Shown: positions 8,671-17,995, counted from the first letter of the stretch. The stretch is 64,000 nt of DNA from Tractidigestivibacter sp050946515 (GCF_050946515.1 NZ_JBMNUX010000003.1:124001-188000); one strand, 5' to 3'. The notes: generated by a model from the sequence alone, not told the origin. Program-made: numbers and translations.

Positions 8671-8684
8671 TTGATTGGAATCAA
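8671..8684. promoter_or_regulatory. Perfect FNR/CRP-type box upstream of pflB
   Basis: TTGATTGGAATCAA is an exact match to the FNR consensus TTGAT-N4-ATCAA. It is about 92 bp upstream of the pflB start and within the divergent region shared with the dehydrogenase gene. With the FNR-like protein encoded at 5837, it supports oxygen-responsive control of pflB. Confidence 0.75.
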
Positions 8685-8775
8685 AGAAGCGCGTCGACCC
8701 CTCGGCTACCGTCGGGCTTGTTCAAACGACGGAATGGCGGCTGCGCTGCAAGCTGCCAGCAGAGGAGGCACGCAC

Positions 8776-11046
8776 ATGGCACTTCGCGAGGAATGGCGCG
8801 GCTTTGCGCCCGGCCACTGGACCGACGACGTGAACGTTCGCGACTTCGTCCAGAGAAACTACAGTCCCTACGACGGTGACGAGTCGTTCCTTGCCGGCCC
8901 TACCGACGCAACCAACAAGCTCTGGGGTCGCGTGCAGGAGCTGCAGGCCGAGGAGCGCGCCCGCGGGGGCGTGCTTGATTGCGAGACCGAGGTCGTCTCT
9001 GGGCTCACCGCCTACGGCCCCGGCTACATCGACGAAGAGCATCCTGAGCTCGAGTGCGTGGTGGGCCTTCAGACTGACAAGCCGCTCAAGCGCGCCTTCA
9101 TGCCGTATGGCGGAATCCGCATGGCGCAGCAGGCGGCCGAGAACTACGGCTACCACGTGAACGACAAGTACGACAAGATCTTCAACGAGTACCGCAAGAC
9201 CCATAACCAGGCAGTATTCGATGCGTATACACCGGAGATGCGCGCCGCCCGCCACTCGCACATCATCACGGGGCTGCCTGATACGTACGGTCGCGGGCGC
9301 ATCGTGGGCGACTACCGCCGCGTGGCTCTCTATGGCATCGACTTCCTTGTCGCCAAGAAGCGCGAGGACCTTGCCAACTGCGGCGACGGCACCATGACTG
9401 ACGACGTGATTCGCCAGCGCGAGGAGCTCGCCGAGCAGATCCGCGCCCTTGGCGGCATGAAGCAGATGGCAGCCTCGTACGGCTTTGACATCTCCCGTCC
9501 CGCCCGCGACGCACGCGAGGCCGTGCAGTGGCTCTATTTCGGCTACCTTGCAGCGATCAAGACGCAGAACGGCGCTGCCATGTCGGTTGGGCGCATCTCC
9601 ACCTTCCTCGACGTTTTTCTCCAGCGCGACCTCGCGGCGGGCACGCTTACCGAGTCCGAAGCCCAGGAGCTCATCGACCATTTGGTGCTCAAGTTCCGCA
9701 TGGTCAAGTTCGCGCGCATTCCCAGCTACAACGAGCTCTTCTCTGGAGACCCCGTGTGGGCGACGCTCGAGGTGGCGGGGCTGGGGCAGGACGGCCGGCA
9801 CATGGTCACGCGCACTGACTTCCGCTTCCTCCACACGCTCGAGAACATGGGCCCTTCGCCCGAGCCCAACCTCACGGTGCTCTACTCGCGCCGACTGCCT
9901 GAGGCATTCCGCCGCTACGCGGCGCGCATCTCTATCAATACTTCATCTATCCAGTACGAAAACGACGACGTGATGCGCCCGATTTGGGGCGACGACTACA
10001 GCATCTGCTGCTGCGTCTCGGCTACCGAGACAGGCAAGGAGATGCAGTTTTTCGGCGCGCGCGCCAACCTAGCCAAATGCCTGCTTTACGCGATTAACGG
10101 CGGAAAGGATGAGAAATTCCTGGATAAAAGCGGCAACCATATGCAGGTCGGTCCCGAGTATGCGCCCATCACCTCGGAGTACCTCGACTACGACGAGGTC
10201 ATGCACAAGTTCGACCTCATGATGGACTGGCTTGCCGGCCTCTACGTGAACATCCTGAACCTGATCCAGTACATGCACGACAAGTACTACTACGAGGCCG
10301 CGGAGATGGCGCTCATCGACACCAACGTGCGCCGCACCTTCGCTACGGGCATCGCGGGCTTCTCTCACGTGGTGGACTCTCTTTCTGCCATCAAGTACGC
10401 TCGCGTGCGCTGCGTGCGCGATGAGAGCGGCCTGGTGGTCGACTACGTGCCCGAGGGCGACTTCCCACGCTACGGCAATGACGACGACCGCGCCGACGAG
10501 ATTGCCGTGTGGCTGCTCAAGACCTTCATGACCAAGATCCGCAAGCATCACACCTACCGTAACTCCGAGCCAACCACCTCGATCCTTACCATTACATCCA
10601 ATGTGGTCTACGGCAAGGCGACAGGCGCCCTTCCCGACGGTCGTGCCGCTTTCACGCCCTTCTCGCCCGGCGCGAACCCCGCCTACGGGGCGGAGAAGAG
10701 CGGGCTTCTCGCGTCGCTCAACTCCGTGGCCAAGCTGCCCTACGAGTACGCGCTCGACGGCATCTCGAACACCCAGACGATCAACCCCGGCGCGCTTGGC
10801 ACCACGCCTGACCAGCGCGTGGGAAACCTCGTGAACGTGCTGGACGGCTACTTCGCGCAGGGGGCGCACCACTTGAACGTGAACGTCTTCGGCGTCGAGA
10901 AGCTGAAGGACGCGATGGAGCACCCCGAGAAGCCCGAGTACGCAAACTTCACCATCCGCGTCTCCGGCTACGCCGTGAAGTTCATCGACCTGACGCGCGA
11001 GCAGCAGCTGGACGTGATTGCGCGCACCTGCCACGACAGGATGTAG
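8776..11046 (+). CDS. pflB: Formate C-acetyltransferase (pyruvate formate-lyase)
   Basis: The glycyl-radical enzyme that cleaves pyruvate with CoA to acetyl-CoA and formate, the main anaerobic acetyl-CoA source. The protein has 756 residues, the usual size. The adjacent catalytic cysteines lie in SICCCVSATETGKEM (about residues 410-412). The radical glycine is in RVSGYAVKF near residue 731. The start at 8776 is chosen because GAGGAGG is just upstream and the N-terminus aligns with the family; the open frame extends far upstream but is not coding there. Activated by PflA at 6649 and probably regulated through the FNR box at 8671. Confidence 0.97.
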   Translation: MALREEWRGFAPGHWTDDVNVRDFVQRNYSPYDGDESFLAGPTDATNKLWGRVQELQAEERARGGVLDCETEVVSGLTAYGPGYIDEEHPELECVVGLQTDKPLKRAFMPYGGIRMAQQAAENYGYHVNDKYDKIFNEYRKTHNQAVFDAYTPEMRAARHSHIITGLPDTYGRGRIVGDYRRVALYGIDFLVAKKREDLANCGDGTMTDDVIRQREELAEQIRALGGMKQMAASYGFDISRPARDAREAVQWLYFGYLAAIKTQNGAAMSVGRISTFLDVFLQRDLAAGTLTESEAQELIDHLVLKFRMVKFARIPSYNELFSGDPVWATLEVAGLGQDGRHMVTRTDFRFLHTLENMGPSPEPNLTVLYSRRLPEAFRRYAARISINTSSIQYENDDVMRPIWGDDYSICCCVSATETGKEMQFFGARANLAKCLLYAINGGKDEKFLDKSGNHMQVGPEYAPITSEYLDYDEVMHKFDLMMDWLAGLYVNILNLIQYMHDKYYYEAAEMALIDTNVRRTFATGIAGFSHVVDSLSAIKYARVRCVRDESGLVVDYVPEGDFPRYGNDDDRADEIAVWLLKTFMTKIRKHHTYRNSEPTTSILTITSNVVYGKATGALPDGRAAFTPFSPGANPAYGAEKSGLLASLNSVAKLPYEYALDGISNTQTINPGALGTTPDQRVGNLVNVLDGYFAQGAHHLNVNVFGVEKLKDAMEHPEKPEYANFTIRVSGYAVKFIDLTREQQLDVIARTCHDRM

Positions 11047-11064
11047 CTTCTCGATGCCGCCGCG

Positions 11065-11167
11065 CCACGACGGTTCGTGGCGGTGTCGGAGGCTACCTAC
11101 GCACACCTCCACGTTCCGTAGCGTTTTAGCGCTCCAGGCGGGTCAAACGCTACGGTTCGTGGCGGTT
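11065..11167. repeat. Family 1 palindromes after pflB
   Basis: A compact palindrome (CCACGACGGTTCGTGG) is followed by a 64-bp one at 11104-11167. The latter has the same arms as the array at 5481-5780 (CCACGTTCCGTAGCGTTT, then AAACGCTACGGTTCGTGG) and a related loop (CTCCAGGCGGGTC). It sits between the convergent pflB and arginase-family genes. Confidence 0.85.
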
Positions 11168-11208
11168 TGCGTGCAGGCGGCAGGCGGCAGGCAGCGCGTC
11201 GGCGCCGG

Positions 11209-12051
11209 TTACAGGCTGGCGCCGAAGTCGACGAGCTGCTGCAGCATCGTGTCGCCGCGGTCGTCCTTGGTCCCGCAGTACTCGAGAAGCCCGAGCCCCA
11301 CGACCTCGACCTTCTCAGCCACGCCGCGCACCAGCCCCAGCAGGGCCTCGCGCGTGAGCCCGTGGGGCTCGGGGACAGGCGTGAGCGAGAACTCGGCGGG
11401 GTCTAGCGAGTCGAAGTCAACGTGCACGTATGCATGCGAGAAGCCCTTCTCGGCAACAGCTCGTCCCACGCAGGCGGGGTCCGCAAGAATCTGCTCAACC
11501 GATAGGTCACAGACGTCGTTGTCCTTCTTGAAGCGAAGCTCCTCCGGATCAAGGTTGCGGTTTGCGCACATCACGAGCTGGTCGGGCGTGGCGGAGGAAG
11601 CAAGCCGCGAGATGACCTCCGGCGCTGAATCCCCAACGACCGCGCGCAGAGACATTCCATAGTAGAGCTTGGAGTCCGAGGTTTCGGGCGTGTTGAGGTC
11701 GCCGTGCGCGTCCACGTAGACGATGGCCATGTCAGCGCCATGGACCTTGTTGAGCCATGCCGCGCAGGGCGCATCTGCGTCGCAGCCACCGCCCAAGGTG
11801 AAGATTCGCCGGGGTTGGACGGCGCGGATCGCGGCGTTCACGCGGTCCATGTCGTTAAGAATGTCCTGGTAGCCAAGGATGTTCTGCTCGGTCGGCGCGA
11901 TATCTCCGGTTGCGACCTCAACCGTGACGCTCGGCCGCTCTCCCAGGTAGTTGTCGCGGAGCGCATAGGCCCCGTGGAAGGTGTTCAGGTTTTGTCCGCC
12001 GCCCTGCCATTGCGGGACGACGAGGTTGATCTTCTCTATGCCTGCCGTCAT
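11209..12051 (-). CDS. Arginase-family (ureohydrolase) protein
   Basis: A 280-residue arginase/agmatinase/formiminoglutamase-fold enzyme. The manganese-binding motifs are VDAHGDLNTP and VDFDSLDP. The first motif, normally GGDHS, reads LGGGCDADAP, with Cys in place of the metal-ligand His. Such variants occur in uncharacterised branches of the family, so the substrate cannot be named. It is divergent from the BceAB-type ABC genes across a region with a clear dyad operator, so the two may be co-regulated. A family 1 palindrome lies past its 3' end. Confidence 0.8.
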   Translation of the reverse strand: MTAGIEKINLVVPQWQGGGQNLNTFHGAYALRDNYLGERPSVTVEVATGDIAPTEQNILGYQDILNDMDRVNAAIRAVQPRRIFTLGGGCDADAPCAAWLNKVHGADMAIVYVDAHGDLNTPETSDSKLYYGMSLRAVVGDSAPEVISRLASSATPDQLVMCANRNLDPEELRFKKDNDVCDLSVEQILADPACVGRAVAEKGFSHAYVHVDFDSLDPAEFSLTPVPEPHGLTREALLGLVRGVAEKVEVVGLGLLEYCGTKDDRGDTMLQQLVDFGASL

Positions 12052-12093
12052 GTAGCTGCTCCTTCGCCTGTGGGTCTCGGCTTGCGCGCCGCG

Positions 12094-12119
12094 GTTGCCT
12101 TACAAAATCGTAAGGCAAC
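12094..12119. promoter_or_regulatory. Dyad operator in divergent promoter region
   Basis: A perfect 10-bp inverted repeat, GTTGCCTTAC-N6-GTAAGGCAAC, lies between the arginase-family gene and the ABC exporter genes. The CTTAC-N6-GTAAG core resembles binding sites of TetR or MerR-type drug regulators. It could also form a hairpin, but no T-tract follows. No regulator gene is adjacent. Confidence 0.6.
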
Positions 12120-12201
12120 AGTAAGCTCCATCGATGGCGGCACGCGCGACCGAGGGGCACCATGGCATCGTACGATAGCCTTGACGAAAGGAGTGCGAGC
12201 A

Positions 12202-12972
12202 ATGGAGAGCATCCTCACGGTATCCAAGCTCGTGAAGGTATATGGAGGCACGAGCGCGGCCAACGCAACGAGAGCCCTTGACGGCATCTCGTTTGGCGTC
12301 GAGAAGGGCGAGCTCGTCGCCATCATGGGTCCCTCGGGCTCAGGCAAGTCGACGCTTCTGAACTGCGTTGCCACGATCGACCGCCCCACGTCGGGATCCG
12401 TGCTGATCGGCGGCGTCGACGCCTCGCACATGCGCGCGAGGGAGCTTGCGCAGTTCCGCCGCGAGCAGCTGGGGTTCATATTTCAGGACTCCAACCTGCT
12501 CGACACCCTTACCTGCCGCGAGAACATCGCCCTTCCGCTGACGATTGGGCGCACGCCTGCGGCCGAGGTGGACGAGCGCGTGGAGCGCATCGCCGGCTCT
12601 CTCGGCGTGACCAAGGTGCTCGAGAAGTACCCCTACCAGGTCTCGGGCGGACAGAAGCAGCGCGTCGCGGCCTGCCGCGCCATGGTGGCTGGCCCCACGC
12701 TCGTGCTTGCCGATGAGCCCACCGGCGCGCTTGACTCCAAGAACTCCCGCGTTCTTCTCGAGCGCTTCGAGACCATGAACCAGCAGGCAGGCGTCACGAT
12801 CCTGATGGTCACGCACGACAGCTTTGCCGCAAGCTTCTGCCAGCGCGTGCTGTTTATCCGTGACGGTCGCCTGTTCACGGAGATTCGTCGCGGGGACTCG
12901 TCGCGCCGCGAGTTCTTCGACCGCATCATGGAGGTTGTCGCCACGATCGGGGGTGGCGAGGATGCTCTTTAA
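12202..12972 (+). CDS. ABC transporter ATP-binding protein, BceA type
   Basis: A 256-residue ATPase of the MacB/LolD/BceA class, which drives antimicrobial-peptide detoxification or related mechanotransmission. It has Walker A GPSGSGKST, Q-loop IFQDSNLLD, signature VSGGQKQR and Walker B LVLADEPTGALD. The start at 12202 follows GAAAGGAG; the open frame begins much further upstream without coding character. It overlaps the permease start by 11 bp. BceAB modules usually sit beside a BceRS two-component system, but none is present here. Confidence 0.9.
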   Translation: MESILTVSKLVKVYGGTSAANATRALDGISFGVEKGELVAIMGPSGSGKSTLLNCVATIDRPTSGSVLIGGVDASHMRARELAQFRREQLGFIFQDSNLLDTLTCRENIALPLTIGRTPAAEVDERVERIAGSLGVTKVLEKYPYQVSGGQKQRVAACRAMVAGPTLVLADEPTGALDSKNSRVLLERFETMNQQAGVTILMVTHDSFAASFCQRVLFIRDGRLFTEIRRGDSSRREFFDRIMEVVATIGGGEDAL

Positions 12973-15061
12973 GCTTGCGCTGGGTAACGTCCGCAAGTCG
13001 GCGCGCGACTACGCCATATACTTCGTCACGCTCTCGCTTGGCGTGGCTGTCTTCTACGCGTTCAACTCAATCGCCGACCAGGCCTCCTTCCTCTCCGAAT
13101 CCACGAGCGAGCTGTTGCAGACCCTGAGCGACGGCATTTCGGGCATCACGGTGTTTCTCGCCCTTGTGCTGGGCTTCTTGATGGTCTACGCGAACAACTA
13201 CCTTGTGCGGCGGCGTAAGCGCGAGCTGGGTCTCTACCAGGTGCTGGGCATGACGCGCGGGCAGGTGTCGGGCGTCCTCACGCTGGAGACGCTGATTGCG
13301 TCGGTCGGTTCGCTCGTTGTGGGGTTTCTTGCGGGCGTGCTGCTGTCGCAGCTTCTCGTCTTTTTGACCGCAGCGCTCTTCAATGACGCGGTGCGCAACT
13401 TCAGCTTCAAGCTCTCCGCGCACGCCTTCGTCCTCACCCTTGTGTGCTTTGCGATTATCTTTGTGGTGATGCTACTGTTCAACCTGAGGAGCCTTCGCAA
13501 GGTGAACCTCTCGGAGCTCATGGGCGCCGAGCGCGCAAACGAGCAGGTCAAGGTCAGGGGCCTTCCTGCCACGATTGTGCTGGGCGTGGCGGGGCTGGGC
13601 CTTATGGGGGTGGCCTATTGGCGGCTTTCCAAAGACGGCTTGCCCATCTCGGGTAGTGACGAGTATCGCGAGTTTCTCATCACAACCATCATGGTCTCCG
13701 CTGGCACAATTGCCTTCTTCTATGCGCTTTCGGGAATCATCCTGCGTTTGGGCCAGGCAAACCGAACTCATTACTATCGCGGCATCAACATGTTTACGCT
13801 GCGCCAGCTTGCGAGCCGGGTGAACACCGTGTCGATCTCGATGGGCGTGGTCTCGCTGATTCTGTTCCTCGCGATTACGATTTCAGCGTCAGGCTTTGGC
13901 ATCCAGGCGGTCTACCGCACGAACCTCGAGGCGGCTGCTCCCTACGACGCGACGGTCTCGACTCTGTACTCCGGCCTCATCGGCGTGCAGGATGTGCGTG
14001 CGCTTCTCGAGGAGCAGGGGATGGATGTGAGCTCATTCGTCTCGGAGAGCTGTCAGGTGGACGTCTACGACTCCGCCGAGATTCCCGGCGGCGAGAGCCT
14101 GGGCCTCTCTGCGCTGTCTGAAGCCTCTGGCGTGGAGCTTCCCGAGTTCATTCGTTCGATGGACGAGAGCGGAAACCCTCAGCGGCTCAACGTCATGAGC
14201 GAAGGCGACTTCAACGAGATGATGCGCGCGCAGGGGCGCGATGAGGTGTCCTTGGGCAATGGCGGGTACCTGTTCTTGTGCAACCAGGGCGCTGATTACG
14301 CAAGCTTTCTCGGGTCGGTGGCCTCGCGGGGGACGAAAGTGGGCGTCGCCGGCGTCGAGCTCTCGCCGGTGATGGCAGACGTGCTTGACGACTCGTGTGC
14401 TAGCTATGCGAACAGCCCAATTGCAATGAACAGTGGCACGATAGTGGTGCCGGATTCAGTCGTGGAGAGCTTTGGCGTGAGCCCCATAGAAAGCAATCTC
14501 ATCTTGACCTACTCGATGGACGAGGAGGCGGGGGACGCGGCCTTCAGGGATCTTTTCGAGGACGCTTCTGGTCGCTTGCTTGCAGAGGACGGCGAGAACG
14601 GGGCGCTTATTCTGTATGAGGCGTATACACGCACTGACGTTGCCGTCGCGTCGGTTGGTCTTGGCGGAGCCGTCGCCTACCTGGCCATCTACATCGGGTT
14701 CGTGCTGGTAGTCGCCTGCGCTGCGATTCTTGCTATCCAGCAGCTCTCTGCAGCGAGCGACGCTGCGCCAAGCTACCGGCTCCTCTCTGAGATTGGCGTT
14801 CCCCGGAAGATGGCAATGAGTTCGCTTTGTGCCCAGATTGCCTGGAGCTTCGCTCTTCCCATGGTGGTAGCCCTGGCGCACTCCGCTTGCGCAATGAACC
14901 AGATCTTTGTGGTGCTGCGCCAGCTGGGACGTGCCAGCGTGGTAGGGTATTCGGTGGCTGCCGTCGCCGTCTTTGTGGGCATCTACCTGCTGTACTTTGT
15001 GATTACCTATCAGACGGCGCGCGGAGTGGTGAGCTCTCGCACGCGCCTCGCGCGCGAGTAG
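12962..15061 (+). CDS. ABC transporter permease, BceB/FtsX type
   Basis: A 699-residue membrane protein. It begins MLFKLALGNVRKSARDY, the typical opening of BceB/YtrF-like FtsX-family permeases. Hydrophobic segments cluster in the N-terminal 310 residues and again after about 590. Between them is a large soluble, presumably extracellular, domain (about 330-580), rich in Asp/Glu/Ser, which in this family contacts the peptide and the sensor kinase. It probably forms the complex with the ATPase encoded upstream. A strong hairpin terminator follows. Confidence 0.88.
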   Translation: MLFKLALGNVRKSARDYAIYFVTLSLGVAVFYAFNSIADQASFLSESTSELLQTLSDGISGITVFLALVLGFLMVYANNYLVRRRKRELGLYQVLGMTRGQVSGVLTLETLIASVGSLVVGFLAGVLLSQLLVFLTAALFNDAVRNFSFKLSAHAFVLTLVCFAIIFVVMLLFNLRSLRKVNLSELMGAERANEQVKVRGLPATIVLGVAGLGLMGVAYWRLSKDGLPISGSDEYREFLITTIMVSAGTIAFFYALSGIILRLGQANRTHYYRGINMFTLRQLASRVNTVSISMGVVSLILFLAITISASGFGIQAVYRTNLEAAAPYDATVSTLYSGLIGVQDVRALLEEQGMDVSSFVSESCQVDVYDSAEIPGGESLGLSALSEASGVELPEFIRSMDESGNPQRLNVMSEGDFNEMMRAQGRDEVSLGNGGYLFLCNQGADYASFLGSVASRGTKVGVAGVELSPVMADVLDDSCASYANSPIAMNSGTIVVPDSVVESFGVSPIESNLILTYSMDEEAGDAAFRDLFEDASGRLLAEDGENGALILYEAYTRTDVAVASVGLGGAVAYLAIYIGFVLVVACAAILAIQQLSAASDAAPSYRLLSEIGVPRKMAMSSLCAQIAWSFALPMVVALAHSACAMNQIFVVLRQLGRASVVGYSVAAVAVFVGIYLLYFVITYQTARGVVSSRTRLARE

Positions 15062-15077
15062 GCGCGCTTCGCGCACC

Positions 15078-15116
15078 AGGCCATTCCCGCCGAGCCGGCG
15101 GGAATGGCCTTTGTTC
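15078..15116 (+). terminator. Rho-independent terminator after bceAB-like genes
   Basis: AGGCCATTCCCGCC pairs with GGCGGGAATGGCCT around a 5-nt loop and is followed by TTGTT. It stands 17 bp after the permease stop. Confidence 0.8.
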
Positions 15117-15186
15117 TCTGACGTCAGATCGCAGGTCTCTATTGATGCCAGGACGGACCTCACAGGGCGCCCGGGGATGGTCTCCG

Positions 15187-15440
15187 TGCGCCAAACTCGC
15201 CTTAGTGCGAAAAAATCTCTGCCTTTTGCACCGAACCCGCCTTAGTGCAGGCCCTACTTGCGACCCTGAGGACAATGCCGAGGTTCGGTTTTCAAAGCAT
15301 AGATATAAAACCGCAGGTAGACGCTGCGCGCCTTTAAGGAGCTCCTTCGTGATATGCCCCACGACCCTGGGAAGGGCCTGCACTAAGGCGGGTTCGGTGC
15401 AAGACAACGGAAAAATTCGCACTAAGGCGAGTTCGGCGCA
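15187..15440. repeat. 254-bp element with 67-68 bp inverted arms
   Basis: The left arm (15187-15254) and the right arm (15374-15440) are near-perfect reverse complements over about 68 bp. Each arm holds two direct copies of a half-site like GCACCGAACCCGCCTTAGTGC, so the element has four half-sites. The 119-bp centre contains AAAACCGCAGGTAG at 15307-15320, also seen in other repeats. No reading frame is convincing. It lies between the exporter terminator and the amino-acid transporter genes and has the size of a small non-autonomous element. Confidence 0.88.
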
Positions 15441-15608
15441 TTTCCTCGCTCAATCTGCTGAATTGCCCGCTTGTACGGCAAGAAAAGCGCCAAAGCCGGG
15501 CACGGTTATCGAGTGGCCGCGCGGTATGGGGCATGCCGTTCGGCGTGCCCGCCTTCGCAACGTGCGTTATCCTTTCTGGGAAATAAAGGTCACCTTAAGG
15601 AGGACACC

Positions 15609-16472
15609 ATGACAACACGCCGCTATGGTCGCTTCGCAACCGTCCTCATTTGCGCGCTTGCATTTGTTATTACCCTCTCTGCCTGCGCCTCTTCCAGCCA
15701 GAGCTCGACGCAGGCCTCTTCGGACAGCGACAGCTCCTCGGACTCCAAGACCCTCACCGTAGCCATGGAGCTCGCCTACCCGCCCTTCGAGACCAAGGAT
15801 GCCGATGGCAATCCCGATGGCGTCAGCGTCCAGTTCATGAAGGACTTCGGCGAGAAATATGGCTACGACGTGCAGATCGTTGACACCTCGTGGGATGGTC
15901 TTATCCCAAGCCTGCAGACGGGCAAGGCCGACTGCATCATGAGCTCGATGACCATCACCGACGAGCGCAAGGAGGCCGTCGACTTTACCGAGCCCTACGC
16001 CAACGCCCAGCTGGCGCTTCTGGCAAATGCCGACTCCGACATTAGCTCCATCGATGACATCAACCAGCCCGGAAAGACCATTGCCGTCAAGACCGGCTCC
16101 ACGGGCGACACCTACGCCACCGAGCACCTCACCAACTGCACCATCACGCGCCTGTCCGACGAGAGCGCCTGCGTGACCGAGGTGGCCCAAGGCAAGGCCG
16201 ACGGCTTCATCTACGACCAGCTTACGATTTACCGCAACCAGAAGGCCAACCCCGACACCACAAAGGCCATCTACATCCCCTTCCAAGAGACCGAGAAGTG
16301 GGGTATCGCCGTGCGCAAGGGTGACGACGAGCTTCTTTCGCAGCTGAACGAATTCATCGAGGAGTCCAAGACCGACGGCGAGTTCGACAAGCTGACCGAG
16401 CAGTACCTCTCCGAGGAGAAGGCCGCCTTCGACGAGCTGGGCTTCACCTGGTTCTTCGACGTGCAGGACTAG
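15609..16472 (+). CDS. Amino-acid ABC transporter substrate-binding lipoprotein
   Basis: A 287-residue extracytoplasmic binding protein of the polar amino-acid (family 3) type. An N-terminal signal with a lipobox ending LSAC places the lipidated Cys at about residue 26, followed by a Ser/Asp-rich linker. The mature domain starts LTVAMELAYPPFE and carries the family's typical TDERKEAVDFTEPY. TAAGGAGG precedes the ATG. It is the first gene of a three-gene importer operon. The exact ligand (for example glutamine, cystine, Arg/Lys/His) cannot be read from the sequence. Confidence 0.92.
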   Translation: MTTRRYGRFATVLICALAFVITLSACASSSQSSTQASSDSDSSSDSKTLTVAMELAYPPFETKDADGNPDGVSVQFMKDFGEKYGYDVQIVDTSWDGLIPSLQTGKADCIMSSMTITDERKEAVDFTEPYANAQLALLANADSDISSIDDINQPGKTIAVKTGSTGDTYATEHLTNCTITRLSDESACVTEVAQGKADGFIYDQLTIYRNQKANPDTTKAIYIPFQETEKWGIAVRKGDDELLSQLNEFIEESKTDGEFDKLTEQYLSEEKAAFDELGFTWFFDVQD

Positions 16473-16498
16473 CGGTCGACAAGGATGGCGAGAATGGC

Positions 16499-17278
16499 AT
16501 GACCAATCCGTTTGCAATCGCACGGGGAGAGGCCCCCAGCCGTCCCAAGGCGGCACTCAACTACCTGCTTGTCTGTGCGCTTGTGTTGGTAGGGCTGTGG
16601 GCTGCGCTCGGCGCGCTCGACTACCAGATGGACTTTTCCTTCGTGGACGGAGTGTCCTCGCGCATCGGCGCGGGCTTCGTCATGACGCTCGAGATTAGCG
16701 CGGCGTCGCTGGTGACCAGCCTTCTTGTGGGCGCGCTCGTAGCGGCAGGCCGCGGCTGCCGCGTGCTTCCCGTGCGCTACCTCTGCGACCTCTACGTGCG
16801 CATCATTCGTGGCACGCCGCTCATCATGCAGATCTACCTCTTCTACTACATCATCGGCACCGCGCTCGGCATGGAGGACCGCTTCTGGGCTGGCGTGCTG
16901 ATCCTGTCCGGCTTCGAGGGCGCCTACATCGCCGAGATCTTGCGCGGCGGCCTCATCTCGATCGACGCCACGCAGCGAGACGCCGCCCGTGCCGTGGGCT
17001 TCACGCGTGCGCAGACGCTTCGCCACGTGATACTGCCGCAGATGGTCGCGCGCACGCTGCCTGCGCTCACGGGGCAGTTCGCAAGCATCGTGAAGGACTC
17101 GTCGCTGCTCTCGCTTATCGCCGTGGTGGAGCTCACGCAGACCATGCGCGAGATCAGCGCGGCCAACTTCCGCCTGTTCGAGTGCTACTTCTTGCTGGGA
17201 ATCCTCTACCTGGTGATCACGCTGCCGCTCGACGCGGTCGGTCGCTATTTCGAGAGGAGGTTCGACTTTGAACATTAA
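16499..17278 (+). CDS. Amino-acid ABC transporter permease
   Basis: A 259-residue HisM/GlnP-type permease with about five hydrophobic segments. Its EAA-type loop, contacting the ATPase, runs from AYIAEILRGG to the LRHVILPQ segment. The motif RGTPLIMQIY is diagnostic of the polar amino-acid uptake family. It starts 26 bp after the binding-protein gene and overlaps the ATPase gene by 11 bp. Only one permease is encoded, so the channel is presumably a homodimer. Confidence 0.93.
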   Translation: MTNPFAIARGEAPSRPKAALNYLLVCALVLVGLWAALGALDYQMDFSFVDGVSSRIGAGFVMTLEISAASLVTSLLVGALVAAGRGCRVLPVRYLCDLYVRIIRGTPLIMQIYLFYYIIGTALGMEDRFWAGVLILSGFEGAYIAEILRGGLISIDATQRDAARAVGFTRAQTLRHVILPQMVARTLPALTGQFASIVKDSSLLSLIAVVELTQTMREISAANFRLFECYFLLGILYLVITLPLDAVGRYFERRFDFEH

Positions 17279-17995
17279 GGTGTCGGACCTTTGCATGGAC
17301 TTTGGCGAGAAGCGCGTGCTCGACCACGTGTCGCTCGACCTCGACCTCACGACGCTGGCGATCATCGGCCCGTCCGGCGGCGGCAAGTCAACGCTGCTGC
17401 GCATTCTCGGTGGGCTACTGGCTCCGACGTCCGGCACCGTCGAGGTGGACGGACGGCAGGTAATCTACGACGAGCGCACACTGCCTGCGTATCGTGCGGG
17501 CATTGGCTACGTGTTTCAGCAAGGCGGCCTCTTCCAGCACCTGAGCGCCCTCGAGAACATCGCGCTTCCGCTGCGCGAGGTGCACGGCCTGGGCGAGACC
17601 GAGGCCCACGACCGCGCGATGGAGCTGCTCGAGCGCTTTGGCCTTGCCGACGCGGCGAACCAGCTGCCAGCGCAGCTATCGGGCGGTCAGCAGCAGCGTG
17701 CGGCCATCGCCCGCGCCGTGGCGCCTCGTCCAAAGCTCCTGCTTCTGGACGAGCCCACAAGTGCGCTTGACCCCGTCTACACCAATGACGTGCTCGACCT
17801 CGTGGCCGACCTGCGCGAGGAGGGCCTGCGCTTCGTGATCGTGACGCACGAGATGGGCTTCGCCCGCCGCGCCTGCGACGAGTGCGCGTTCCTCTATGGC
17901 GGCCGCATCGTGGAGCGCGCGCCAAGCGACCAGCTGTTCTCGAACCCGCGCGAGCCAGAGACGCAGCACTTCCTCAGCCGCATGCTCGAGTGGCG

